Positions 1 through 7,626 of a stretch of 64,000 nt of DNA are shown here, in pieces. The translations under genes and the position numbers were made by a program. Each line of letters starts with the position of its first letter. Within the stretch, counting starts at the first letter, position 1. The stretch lies in contig NZ_FQUQ01000001.1 of NCBI RefSeq assembly GCF_900129215.1, positions 1,426,001 through 1,490,000 on the forward strand. The letters run 5' to 3'. This DNA comes from Pedobacter caeni. Lineage in GTDB: Bacteria > Bacteroidota > Bacteroidia > Sphingobacteriales > Sphingobacteriaceae. Below the pieces are notes generated by a model that made no database searches, had not been told where the DNA came from, and worked only from the letters and a program-made list of their open reading frames with translations.

Positions 1-416
1 ATAAAATAGATGAAATACCAAAGAAAGGAGCTGAACATGATCGGTTTACTGCTATAATAGACGTTATCACCAAGATAACCAAAAAAGGAAGGGTTGGTAT
101 AATTGATCTGATTAAATAAAATCCCGGTAAGAAACTGTTCTGCAAACCACCTTAACCCGGTAAAAACAAGGTAAGAAATGAACACACCAAAACATAACCT
201 TTTCCATTGAAATACTTTAAAAACCCATTTCATGATCACCAGGTAATGAAAGTAAAAGGTAGCGACAAAAACGATCACATAGGTACAATAAAATAAATTG
301 GGAAGGACGAATCTGAATTCAAAAGAATCTGTTACAAACGTAAAATACGCCGTTAACATCCAGAATAAAAGGTGAACCAGCCGTTCTGACTGCTTTGACA
401 ATGTGGTATTATTCAT
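1..416 (-). CDS. LytS/YehU-type sensor histidine kinase, N-terminal part (cut by window edge)
   Basis: An open frame starts at an ATG at 414-416 and runs off the left edge of the window, giving about 138 residues. The visible part is almost entirely hydrophobic, with several membrane helices and short basic loops (for example FVLPNLFYCTYVIVF followed later by LCFGVFISYLVFTG). This is the usual layout of the membrane domain of Bacteroidota LytS/YehU-type kinases, whose His-kinase and ATPase domains would lie outside the window. It is transcribed away from the TonB-type gene. The family call rests on the membrane-domain pattern only, so another integral membrane protein is possible. Confidence 0.6.
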   Translation of the reverse strand, partial: MNNTTLSKQSERLVHLLFWMLTAYFTFVTDSFEFRFVLPNLFYCTYVIVFVATFYFHYLVIMKWVFKVFQWKRLCFGVFISYLVFTGLRWFAEQFLTGILFNQINYTNPSFFGYLGDNVYYSSKPIMFSSFLWYFIYF

Positions 417-556
417 CTGTAGTTGTTTTATACAAAAGTATCCATTCGGGTAAAGGTAAAAAAATGGGTTAGTAGATAAACCGCAGGGGTTTGTCGAAAA
501 AAGTAGCTTAAACAGCTTGTTCAATACAGTTTTGTACAAAATTTAATAGAAAAAGT

Positions 557-2950
557 ATGAAACAGATTATTCCTTTATTCGTTGCCATTTTATTTCATCT
601 TCATGTTTTCGGTCAGCAATTTTCGCTAAAAGGTAAAGTAGTGAACTCCCGTAAAGCTCCTGTAGAATTTGTGTATGCAAATTTAATGAAGAACGACAGT
701 ACATTGATCAGACAAGCGCTAAGTGACAGCACAGGTCATTTCTTTATGCTGGCAGAGAAAGGAAATTACCGGTTAGTTATAGCGCAATTTGGGACGAGGT
801 TTACCAGCCAGGAAGTCGTATTAAACCAGAACATTGATCTTGGGAATATAGAAATCAATGAAACCACAGAACTCCGGGGGGTGACCATAAGTGGCAGAAA
901 AAAGATCATTGAACAGAAAGTTGACAGGTTGGTATTCAATGTAGAAAATTCTGTAGTAGCAACTGGCGGAACAGCATTGGATGCACTAAAAGCAACACCA
1001 ACGGTTAGGGTTCAGAACGACAATATCTCTATTGTAGGAAAAGGCGAAGTATTGGTTATGATTGATGACCGCCTGCAAAGAATACCACAAGAGGACCTCG
1101 CGGATTTCCTTAAATCTATTCCCTCCGCAAACATTAAAAGTATAGAAGTCATCACCACACCGCCTGCAAAGTATGAGGCGGAGGGCAACAGCGGGCTCAT
1201 CAACATCAAATTGAAATCAGCAAAGACGAATTCATGGAATGCCAATATCGGTACCTCCTATACTCAAAAAACATACGCAGGTGGGAATCTGCAGGGTTTG
1301 TTCAATTTCAATCGTGACAAACTTTCTTTACAAGCTTCTTTTAACAAAGGCACACAAAAACTATTGACAACGTCAGACAGCCAGATATTTTACCCCAATG
1401 AACTGTGGAATGAGGAGATCAGGAACAAATCTAAAAATGAGGTATTGAGTTTAGGCTTTGGGTTGGATTATAAGCTGACTAACAAATGGACAACCGGCAT
1501 AAAGTATCTTAACAGCCTGACAGATAAAGAATCGGCAAGTCAACCATTCACCAGCAGGTTAGACCAAGCGACAAAAACAGTCCATTCTTATGTGCTTTCG
1601 GATGTCATCGCAAACAACAAACCTGAAATGAATTCGCTCAACTGGTACCATTCATTTTCTCTGGATTCCCTTGAAAAAAACATCACGGTAAACTTCGATT
1701 ACTTCAATTACAGAAAAAAAGACTTCCGGTCTTTTAATGGAAATGAACTTGATCCTCAGAAAGAAATCATTCAAAACACTTTCTTTTCATCCATCAATAA
1801 CAACCTGAATAAGATTAAAAATTATTCCGGAAATATAGACGTTTCGCTACCTTATAAATGGGCAAATGTCAGCTTTGGGGCAAAATTTTCTTATACCAAT
1901 ACCAATAATGACCTGGTCGTTTATAACAATAAGACAGGTATCCCGGTTTTAGATACCAATCAATCCAACATCTTTAATTATAGAGAGCACAATGAAGCGC
2001 TTTACTTCTCTACCAGTAAAAAAATAAATGCACAATGGGAAACGCAAATTGGCTTTCGAATGGAGGCTACACAAACTGAAGGTTATTCCGGAAACCTGAA
2101 CCAAACCAATAAGAACAATTATATAAAATTGTTTCCTACAGCATACATCACTTATGTTCCCAATGATAACAACTCCTTCTCCCTTAACTATAGCAGAAGA
2201 ATCAGACGGCCCGATTTTGATTACCTGAATCCCTTTGTAATTAAAACAAGTCCATATTATTATTCAGAAGGAAATCCCTTTTTAAAGCCCTCTTACATCA
2301 ATAATCTGGAATTTTCTTACATCAGAAAACAAAACTGGGCAAGCAGCGTTTACTTCTCCCAGGTAACCGATTTTGGGCAACAACTTTCTATCGTAGATGC
2401 TTCCACAAACATTACTAAGAGCACACCTTTGAACTACGCCAACACCTATCAGATTGGGTTTTCTACCTATTATAATTTCAAAAAATGGTCTTGGTGGAAC
2501 AGCGTTACAGGATTTAATGTAAATTATCAAAATGTAAAATCAAAAACCAGTCTCATCCAATCTATTGATGGAGGAAATGGGTATTTCTATACCAACAATG
2601 ATTTCACATTAAACCAATCAAAATCGATATTCTTTGGCTTAAACTATAGCTTACAATTGCCCGGACGTTACCAGATCTTTCATATCTCCTCCCTGAATAT
2701 GCTGGATGCCTCGATGAAATTTTTATTCCTCAAAAAGAATCTGTCCCTTACCATTACAGGAGAAGATTTATTAAATGCTCAGAAACCTTTGATCTCTTAT
2801 CAATCCAACGGCATAGCCAATAACATCAAAAGCTACGGAGATACAAGGGGCTTCAGAGTGGCTTTGAGCTTTAAATTTGGCAACATTAATTTAAAATCTA
2901 AAGACAGAAATTTCGGAAACGAGGACGAAAGAAACAGAACCAATCTGTAA
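557..2950 (+). CDS. TonB-dependent receptor-like outer-membrane beta-barrel protein
   Basis: A 797-residue protein with a signal peptide (about residues 1-19, ending VFGQ). A carboxypeptidase-regulatory-like beta-sandwich follows (about 20-100), then a plug-like domain (about 110-220, with a TPTVRVQNDNISIVGKGEVL segment and IEVITTPPAKYEAEG), then a long aromatic-rich barrel to the end. This matches the Bacteroidota outer-membrane barrel family 3, related to TonB receptors. Those proteins sit in the outer membrane and import or sense ligands; the ligand here is unknown. The gene stands alone, divergent from the kinase fragment. A 12-bp palindrome TTTTGTACAAAA lies at 530-541, just upstream. 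No SusD partner is present. Confidence 0.85.
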   Translation: MKQIIPLFVAILFHLHVFGQQFSLKGKVVNSRKAPVEFVYANLMKNDSTLIRQALSDSTGHFFMLAEKGNYRLVIAQFGTRFTSQEVVLNQNIDLGNIEINETTELRGVTISGRKKIIEQKVDRLVFNVENSVVATGGTALDALKATPTVRVQNDNISIVGKGEVLVMIDDRLQRIPQEDLADFLKSIPSANIKSIEVITTPPAKYEAEGNSGLINIKLKSAKTNSWNANIGTSYTQKTYAGGNLQGLFNFNRDKLSLQASFNKGTQKLLTTSDSQIFYPNELWNEEIRNKSKNEVLSLGFGLDYKLTNKWTTGIKYLNSLTDKESASQPFTSRLDQATKTVHSYVLSDVIANNKPEMNSLNWYHSFSLDSLEKNITVNFDYFNYRKKDFRSFNGNELDPQKEIIQNTFFSSINNNLNKIKNYSGNIDVSLPYKWANVSFGAKFSYTNTNNDLVVYNNKTGIPVLDTNQSNIFNYREHNEALYFSTSKKINAQWETQIGFRMEATQTEGYSGNLNQTNKNNYIKLFPTAYITYVPNDNNSFSLNYSRRIRRPDFDYLNPFVIKTSPYYYSEGNPFLKPSYINNLEFSYIRKQNWASSVYFSQVTDFGQQLSIVDASTNITKSTPLNYANTYQIGFSTYYNFKKWSWWNSVTGFNVNYQNVKSKTSLIQSIDGGNGYFYTNNDFTLNQSKSIFFGLNYSLQLPGRYQIFHISSLNMLDASMKFLFLKKNLSLTITGEDLLNAQKPLISYQSNGIANNIKSYGDTRGFRVALSFKFGNINLKSKDRNFGNEDERNRTNL

Positions 2951-2977
2951 ACCTCAGGCCTCAACTAAAGCAAAATG

Positions 2978-3000
2978 TACCATTGCACCACAGGAAAATA
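2978..3000 (-). pseudogene. tRNA-Gln 5' fragment (acceptor plus D-arm)
   Basis: These 23 bases are identical to 3274-3296, which cover the 5' acceptor strand and D-arm of the intact tRNA-Gln gene. The match stops inside the D-arm region, so this is a remnant and not a functional tRNA. It lies 1 nt beyond the CCA end of the tRNA-Ile gene on the same strand. It may be a relic of tandem duplication or of an integration/excision event. Confidence 0.75.
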
Positions 3001-3001
3001 A

Positions 3002-3077
3002 TGGTGGAAATAAAAGGACTCGAACCTTTAACCGGTACCGTATAAGAGTACTGCTCTAACCATTGAGCTATATTTCC
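3002..3077 (-). tRNA. tRNA-Ile with anticodon UAU
   Basis: The minus strand folds into a complete cloverleaf: acceptor GGAAATA/TATTTCC, D-stem GCTC/GAGC, anticodon stem GTACT/GGTAC with one G-U pair, loop CTTATAC, five-base variable region and T-arm AAAGG-TTCGAGT-CCTTT. It has discriminator A and an encoded CCA (3002-3004). Counting from U33, the anticodon is UAU, which would read the isoleucine codon AUA. Most bacteria read AUA with a lysidine-modified CAU tRNA, so this anticodon is unusual. The encoded CCA also differs from the neighbouring tRNA-Gln, which has none. Confidence 0.85.
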
Positions 3078-3078
3078 G

Positions 3079-3128
3079 TTAAAACAAAAGGTCCTCTTAG
3101 ATTTATCTAAGAGGACCTTTTGTTTTAA
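3079..3128. repeat. Perfect 23-bp hairpin beside tRNA-Ile
   Basis: An inverted repeat pairs 3079-3101 with 3106-3128 perfectly around a four-base loop. The core is GGTCCTCTTAGA and TCTAAGAGGACC. It begins one base upstream of the tRNA-Ile 5' end on the minus strand. A related hairpin lies at 3336-3367 upstream of tRNA-Gln. Position suggests an intergenic terminator or tRNA-leader structure; no function is proven. Confidence 0.75.
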
Positions 3129-3139
3129 ATGTGATTATT

Positions 3140-3193
3140 CAAGACATAGCTATTCTCTCCGATAAATCGGTTGCGGTATATAGCTTTGTATTG
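3140..3193. repeat. 54-bp structured repeat, copy A
   Basis: A 54-base element with ends CAAGACATAGCTAT and ATAGCTTTGTATTG that can pair, and an inner hairpin CCGATAAATCGG. A second 54-base copy, differing at only a few positions, lies at 3379-3432. In both places the element lies next to the strong hairpin and beyond it a tRNA, in the same order and orientation. I do not recognise it as a known RNA family. Confidence 0.65.
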
Positions 3194-3222
3194 ATGTCGT
3201 TTTCATATGCTTATTATTTATG

Positions 3223-3293
3223 TTTTCCTGCATGGACTCGAACCACAATCTTCTGAACCAAAATCAGACGTGCTACCATTGCACCACAGGAAA
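3223..3293 (-). tRNA. tRNA-Gln with anticodon UUG
   Basis: The minus strand gives a cloverleaf of 71 nt: acceptor TTTCCTG/CAGGAAA, D-stem GTGC/GCAC, anticodon stem TCTGA/TCAGA with loop TTTTGGT, T-arm TGTGG-TTCGAGT-CCATG and discriminator A. The anticodon is UUG, reading CAA/CAG glutamine codons. CCA is not encoded (the next bases are CAT), so it would be added post-transcriptionally. Confidence 0.92.
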
Positions 3294-3335
3294 ATATGCA
3301 GCGTAACCCAGACGCTAAAATTCTTATTAAAACAA

Positions 3336-3367
3336 AAAATCCCCTTAGACTTATCTAAGAGGATTTT
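3336..3367. repeat. 14-bp hairpin upstream of tRNA-Gln, second copy of the tRNA-linked hairpin
   Basis: Arms 3336-3349 and 3354-3367 pair around a four-base loop. Relative to the hairpin at 3079-3128, two G-C pairs have become A-T pairs on both arms. The single non-Watson-Crick position is G-U in minus-strand RNA but C-A in plus-strand RNA. Both points favour a conserved structure made from the minus strand, the strand of the tRNAs. Confidence 0.65.
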
Positions 3368-3378
3368 ATATTTTAATT

Positions 3379-3432
3379 CAATACATAGCTATCCCCTCCG
3401 ATAAATCGGTTGTGGTATAAAGCTTTGTATTG
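3379..3432. repeat. 54-bp structured repeat, copy B
   Basis: Second copy of the element at 3140-3193, with the same inner CCGATAAATCGG hairpin and pairing ends CAATACATAGCTAT / ATAAAGCTTTGTATTG. It lies upstream (in tRNA orientation) of the hairpin and tRNA-Gln. The rest of the stretch to 3574 is AT-rich and shows nothing further that I recognise. Confidence 0.65.
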
Positions 3433-3574
3433 AGTTCATGTTCATGCTGCAATGATACGTAATTTTATTATTATTCAAAAAATATTTTTCATTAAAATCA
3501 AAAAAGAATAACATACCCTATTGCCACTGCCTGATTACTAAAATCAAATTATCGCCGAAATGGAGCTGCAATTT

Positions 3575-4465
3575 TTACGGCAAGATACTATTCCCGAGCT
3601 CGTATTGCCGACACATCTCTTCCATCTTCTGGCTAAAAGCCCGCCGATAGTACAATGGCATCTGGGATCCGCTGGAAAAAAACCGTTGGTACTTCTCCAG
3701 CAAATGGGGGTAATGTTTTTCTACAGCCCTCAGCACGAGAACCTTACTATCTGAAGATTCAGTACCATGTAATGTTAGCGTTGCGGGAAATATATAATCG
3801 ACATTAGCTCTTTTAAACACTTGAAACATATTTTCAAGTTGTTCGGTGGTATCCGTTATGAATGGCAACAGGGGCATCATACTAACACCGGTATAAAGTC
3901 CTGCCTGTACTGCGGCTTTCAAGGTCTCCAGGCGTACAGAAGGTGGCGTTGCACCAGGTTCAAAAATACGGGCAACCGGATCGTCAAGAGTTGAAAAAGA
4001 GAAAGTCAGGAAAGCTTTTCGGGACAGTTTAAGGCGAAGGTCATCCGGAAGTATTGCCGCACTGTCGATGGCTTGAAGAAGGTCGAAATCTCTGCTCACC
4101 AGGTCGGATTTAGTGATGATATGCACCGGAAAACGATAATGCAAAATCACCTCCAGGAGACTTCTGGTCAGTTGTGTGGTCTTTTCGATTTGCAGATAGG
4201 GATCTGTAGCCGAGGACAGTACAATGATCCCATACTGTTTTTTACGGGCCCGGGCTGACAGCTGCCGTTCCAATAGCTCTACAGCATTACTTTTAACACT
4301 TAGTTTCTCTTCCATATTGATCCCATACTTACTCCCCCTGATGTAGCAAAACAGGCAATTAAAAGAGCAACCGCTATAGGGATTGACCGTATAATCGTCC
4401 AGAAACCAGGGATCACGCCGTTTGGTCTTATTGAGTATGGATTTAACAATAATCGTTTTTGTCAT
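3575..4465 (-). CDS. SPL-family radical SAM protein
   Basis: A 296-residue protein with the radical-SAM cluster motif CX3CX2C near residue 34 (CSFNCLFC), preceded by NPYSGC, which is typical of the spore-photoproduct-lyase-like (SplB/Rv2578c) family. That family uses a 4Fe-4S cluster and S-adenosylmethionine. SplB itself repairs UV photoproducts, but most non-sporulating members have no proven substrate. Later conserved-looking segments include LSSATDPYLQIE and ITKSDLVSRD. The ATG overlaps the stop of the AlkD-like gene by 4 bp (ATGA), so the two are almost certainly co-transcribed and perhaps translationally coupled. The context fits a DNA-repair role, which is inference. Confidence 0.85.
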   Translation of the reverse strand: MTKTIIVKSILNKTKRRDPWFLDDYTVNPYSGCSFNCLFCYIRGSKYGINMEEKLSVKSNAVELLERQLSARARKKQYGIIVLSSATDPYLQIEKTTQLTRSLLEVILHYRFPVHIITKSDLVSRDFDLLQAIDSAAILPDDLRLKLSRKAFLTFSFSTLDDPVARIFEPGATPPSVRLETLKAAVQAGLYTGVSMMPLLPFITDTTEQLENMFQVFKRANVDYIFPATLTLHGTESSDSKVLVLRAVEKHYPHLLEKYQRFFSSGSQMPLYYRRAFSQKMEEMCRQYELGNSILP

Positions 4466-5172
4466 TTCTTCCTGCTTCGGCCAAGACCTATTCTAATTTT
4501 TGTCCGAAACCATTGTTTGGTATCAGTTGACGCAATTTTCAGATCATAAAGTGCAATAATATCCGGATGAAATCTGGCTATCGTTTTGGCACCCCAGCCG
4601 ATCCCTTTTTTTGTGTGAAAATCCTTTGTACCCGCCAACGACAGGAGCAGATCGAATACAGGTGTTACAAAAACCGGATCCAATTCTTTTTTAACTGCAT
4701 AATGTGCAGCCACACCAACTGTCCTTACGATCCATTTGTCTTCGTGTATGGCCAGCTGTCTGAGCACAGGAATCGTTTTCTCTGGGGTAGTCAGCAAAGC
4801 ATAACCAAGTATCCGCTCTCCGATAATGTCACATACATACCATTGATCTCCGAATCGTATATACTCACAAGCTTTGGCTATGGATCGCTCAAAATCAACT
4901 GATAAACGTTGCTGAAGTATAATTCCTGCTAATACCTGACTGCCAATTTCCTTCAATCTGATGATATGGTCTGTAATAAGGAGCTGATCCGGTTCAGGAA
5001 TAAACATCGCCATTTCCCTTGCTGCGTATTCCAGCAAAGGAAATCTGACTTTCTTTTTGAGTAGTTCCTGATGGAGTACAGTTATGAAAGCATCCAGCCC
5101 CTTTTCGTCTAAAAGCGTTTTTAGTTGAAGTACAATGCTTTTTATGGTCTCTTTACTATTGATCCTTTCCAT
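4462..5172 (-). CDS. DNA alkylation repair protein, AlkD-like HEAT-repeat family
   Basis: A 236-residue, predominantly helical protein whose pattern fits the AlkD/AlkC-like DNA alkylation repair family. A helix-rich N-terminus of repeated amphipathic helices is followed by the segment EDKWIVRTVGVAAHYAVKK and the C-terminal KGIGWGAKTIARFHPD, a region typical of these HEAT-repeat glycosylases. AlkD excises positively charged 3- and 7-alkylpurines without base flipping. The length agrees with the family (about 220-240 residues). It is the first gene of a two-gene operon with the SPL-like radical SAM gene, overlapping it by 4 bp. No signal peptide is seen, consistent with cytoplasmic action. Confidence 0.8.
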   Translation of the reverse strand: MERINSKETIKSIVLQLKTLLDEKGLDAFITVLHQELLKKKVRFPLLEYAAREMAMFIPEPDQLLITDHIIRLKEIGSQVLAGIILQQRLSVDFERSIAKACEYIRFGDQWYVCDIIGERILGYALLTTPEKTIPVLRQLAIHEDKWIVRTVGVAAHYAVKKELDPVFVTPVFDLLLSLAGTKDFHTKKGIGWGAKTIARFHPDIIALYDLKIASTDTKQWFRTKIRIGLGRSRKK

Positions 5173-5251
5173 TTATGGTCATGATTACCGAAGCTAAAGA
5201 TAAAAATTATCGATCTGCAGCATCAAAAGTAGTTCTGTTTGAAGGCGTAGT

Positions 5252-7510
5252 TTATAAAACCAACAACCCAAAATCTCTCAGATTATAAATGGGTTCAGAA
5301 TACCAGAACAGTTCAAAATGTTCCATATTACTTTCAAAATCTGTTTTAATGTCTTGAAAGGTATAAACCTGTGTATTGGAAACGGCTATTTTCTTTAAGA
5401 TAGCAATCAGCCACTCTCCTTCCTTTTTATTGGTCTGAATGTCAAAGCTTTCCTTTTTATCATGAAAAGTTAAGATTGTCATTTCCAAAGGCTTGTTCTT
5501 TTTGTATTTGGTAAAGCTTTCTGCTTCCGGTTTCCCCCCTAACCAAACCACTTTAGCCGTTGGTTTGGTATTAAATTTACTTTCTTCTTTTATTGCTTTT
5601 TCAATAAAATCCGGAGGGATCGTTGTTTTGGGTATCTTAAAATCAAACCAATCCTGCAATTTATAATCGAAGCAAATGCCATGCATAAAATTGAAAAGTG
5701 ATTTCTTCAGGCCATAGCTGAATTTATTATGATCTATTCCTGTTTTATCGACGTAATTGATGTCATTATTGGCAAAAGTTCCGATCGCTTCCGTTTCTTT
5801 GACCACGCCGAATTTCTCCGGATGCATACCAACAGGGCTGTGCGCTGTCATGGCAAACTGATGCCAGAAACCGGATTGTAAAACACCTGCTTCAAACAAT
5901 TGTCTCACCATCTCCAGACTGTCTACCGTCTCCTGAATGGTCTGTGTCGGATAGCCATACATCAGATAAGCATGGACCAATACTCCTGCTTCTGTGAAAT
6001 TCCGGGTAACCTGGGCTACCTGTTCAACCGTCACTCCTTTGTCTATTAACTTTAATAACCGATCTGAGGCGACCTCTAAACCACCTGAAACTGCGATACA
6101 GCCTGATGCTTTAAGTAAAATACACAGATCTCTGGTAAAGCTTTTCTCAAAACGAATATTTGTCCACCAGGTGACAGATATTTTTCTCCTTAAAATCTCC
6201 AGTGCCACTTCCCTCATCAAAGCTGGTGGGGCTGCCTCATCCACAAAATGAAAGCCATTCTGACCTGTTTTTTCACTCAGCTCCTCAATACGGTCTACAA
6301 TTAATTTAGCCGCAACAGGTTCATAGACCTTAATGTAATCCAGAGAAATATCACAAAATGTACATTTCCCCCAATAGCATCCATGCGCCATGGTCAACTT
6401 GTTCCAGCGGCCATCGCTCCACATCCGGTGCATTGGATTTACAATTTCTATCACGGATATGTATTGATCCAATAGCAGATCACTATAATCCGGCGTTCCT
6501 ACATCAAACTGTTTATAATCGCTTCTCAAAGCATCATTTCTATAACTTACCTCTCCATTATCCAATAGAAAAGTTCTTTTATAAAGGTGAAAATCTCCAG
6601 CTTTTACGATCGAATCATAGATCAGTTCAATAGGCAATTCCCCATCGTCTAAAGAGATGTAATCGAAAAACTCAAATACTCTTTTATCAGAAACGGAACG
6701 TAATTCTGTATTGGGGAAACCACCTCCCATGGAGACTTTTACCTCGGGATAACTTCTTTTTACATATTGTGCGCATCGGAAAGCGGCATACAAATTTCCT
6801 GGAAAAGGAACAGAAACAACCAATAACCTGGGCTGAACAACGGCAATCTTCTCCTCCAAAATTTTAACCAGGATATGATCCATATAGGTATACTCCTGAT
6901 TTAAAGCCTCATAAAGCTCATCAAATGAATTAGCACTTCGGCCTAACCTTTCGGCGTAACGACTAAAACCAAAATTCGGGTCAATGCATTCAATGATAAA
7001 ATCCGAAATATCTTCCAGGTATAGTGTTGCCAGATGTTTAGCCTTATCCTGCGTTCCCATTGCGCCAAATGCCCAATCCAGTTCTTCTAATTCAGCAAAC
7101 CTTGATGCTTCCGGTAAAAAGTCTTCCTGGCAAATCTGCAGGGCCAGGGTTGGATTTTTGCCTTGTAAAAAAGCAATAACCGCATCAATGGTTTTGATGT
7201 ATTCGTCCTTTAAAGCAAGAATCCGTTTTGCGTTCATGCTTCTTGACTTCCCTGGTCTTTTCTCAGCATAAGAGAAAAGATCCTGCAAACCCTTCCTGGA
7301 AAACAAGGCCAAAATTACCTCAATACCTAAATCCGCCTGAGTCGAAGAAATATCTTTGGTGTTTAAAAAACCTTTGATATATGCAGTTGCAGGATACGGG
7401 GTATTCAGCTGGGTAAAGGGAGGAGTAACAAGGAAAAGATCTGTTTTCAAAATGGAATGGTATTTCCCCACAAAAATATCCATAATTATTTTAGGATTCG
7501 ACTTTATCAA
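5252..7510 (-). CDS. B12-binding-domain radical SAM protein
   Basis: A 752-residue protein. The N-terminal half carries a cobalamin-binding-like Rossmann region (RLLVVSVPFPGNLYAAFRCA and VKVSMGGGFPNTELR, about residues 225-275). The middle has the radical-SAM motif CX3CX2C in GCYWGKCTFCDIS (about 375-388), followed by FVDEAAPP and SGGLEVASDRLL, which are typical of B12-radical SAM enzymes. Such enzymes do methylations or rearrangements on unactivated carbons. The substrate cannot be read from sequence. It is monocistronic as far as I can see, with a terminator just upstream and the AlkD-like gene about 80 bp downstream. A second in-frame Met at codon 10 is an alternative start. Confidence 0.82.
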   Translation of the reverse strand: MIKSNPKIIMDIFVGKYHSILKTDLFLVTPPFTQLNTPYPATAYIKGFLNTKDISSTQADLGIEVILALFSRKGLQDLFSYAEKRPGKSRSMNAKRILALKDEYIKTIDAVIAFLQGKNPTLALQICQEDFLPEASRFAELEELDWAFGAMGTQDKAKHLATLYLEDISDFIIECIDPNFGFSRYAERLGRSANSFDELYEALNQEYTYMDHILVKILEEKIAVVQPRLLVVSVPFPGNLYAAFRCAQYVKRSYPEVKVSMGGGFPNTELRSVSDKRVFEFFDYISLDDGELPIELIYDSIVKAGDFHLYKRTFLLDNGEVSYRNDALRSDYKQFDVGTPDYSDLLLDQYISVIEIVNPMHRMWSDGRWNKLTMAHGCYWGKCTFCDISLDYIKVYEPVAAKLIVDRIEELSEKTGQNGFHFVDEAAPPALMREVALEILRRKISVTWWTNIRFEKSFTRDLCILLKASGCIAVSGGLEVASDRLLKLIDKGVTVEQVAQVTRNFTEAGVLVHAYLMYGYPTQTIQETVDSLEMVRQLFEAGVLQSGFWHQFAMTAHSPVGMHPEKFGVVKETEAIGTFANNDINYVDKTGIDHNKFSYGLKKSLFNFMHGICFDYKLQDWFDFKIPKTTIPPDFIEKAIKEESKFNTKPTAKVVWLGGKPEAESFTKYKKNKPLEMTILTFHDKKESFDIQTNKKEGEWLIAILKKIAVSNTQVYTFQDIKTDFESNMEHFELFWYSEPIYNLRDFGLLVL

Positions 7511-7564
7511 ATGATAAAATTTGACAAGTACGGGAATAGAGCCGGGTAGGCACCTGTTTCCCGG

Positions 7565-7607
7565 TAAATAAACGCCCTGACCATCATAAGTACAGGGCGT
7601 TTATTTA
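7565..7607 (-). terminator. Rho-independent terminator
   Basis: Arms TAAATAAACGCCCTG (7565-7579) and its complement (7593-7607) form a 15-bp stem, with A/T flanks giving a U-tail on either strand. It follows the stop of the repeat-protein gene and precedes the radical SAM start on the same strand. Confidence 0.8.
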
Positions 7608-7626
7608 TATCGTATCCTGAGAAATC

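Noticed and set aside
530..541. TTTTGTACAAAA palindrome before the TonB-type gene
   Set aside because: Short AT-rich palindrome expected by chance; no second copy beside a related gene was seen.
3207..3404. Plus-strand reading frame of 65 codons over the tRNA-Gln region
   Set aside because: It lies across a clear tRNA gene and structured repeats and has no coding pattern.
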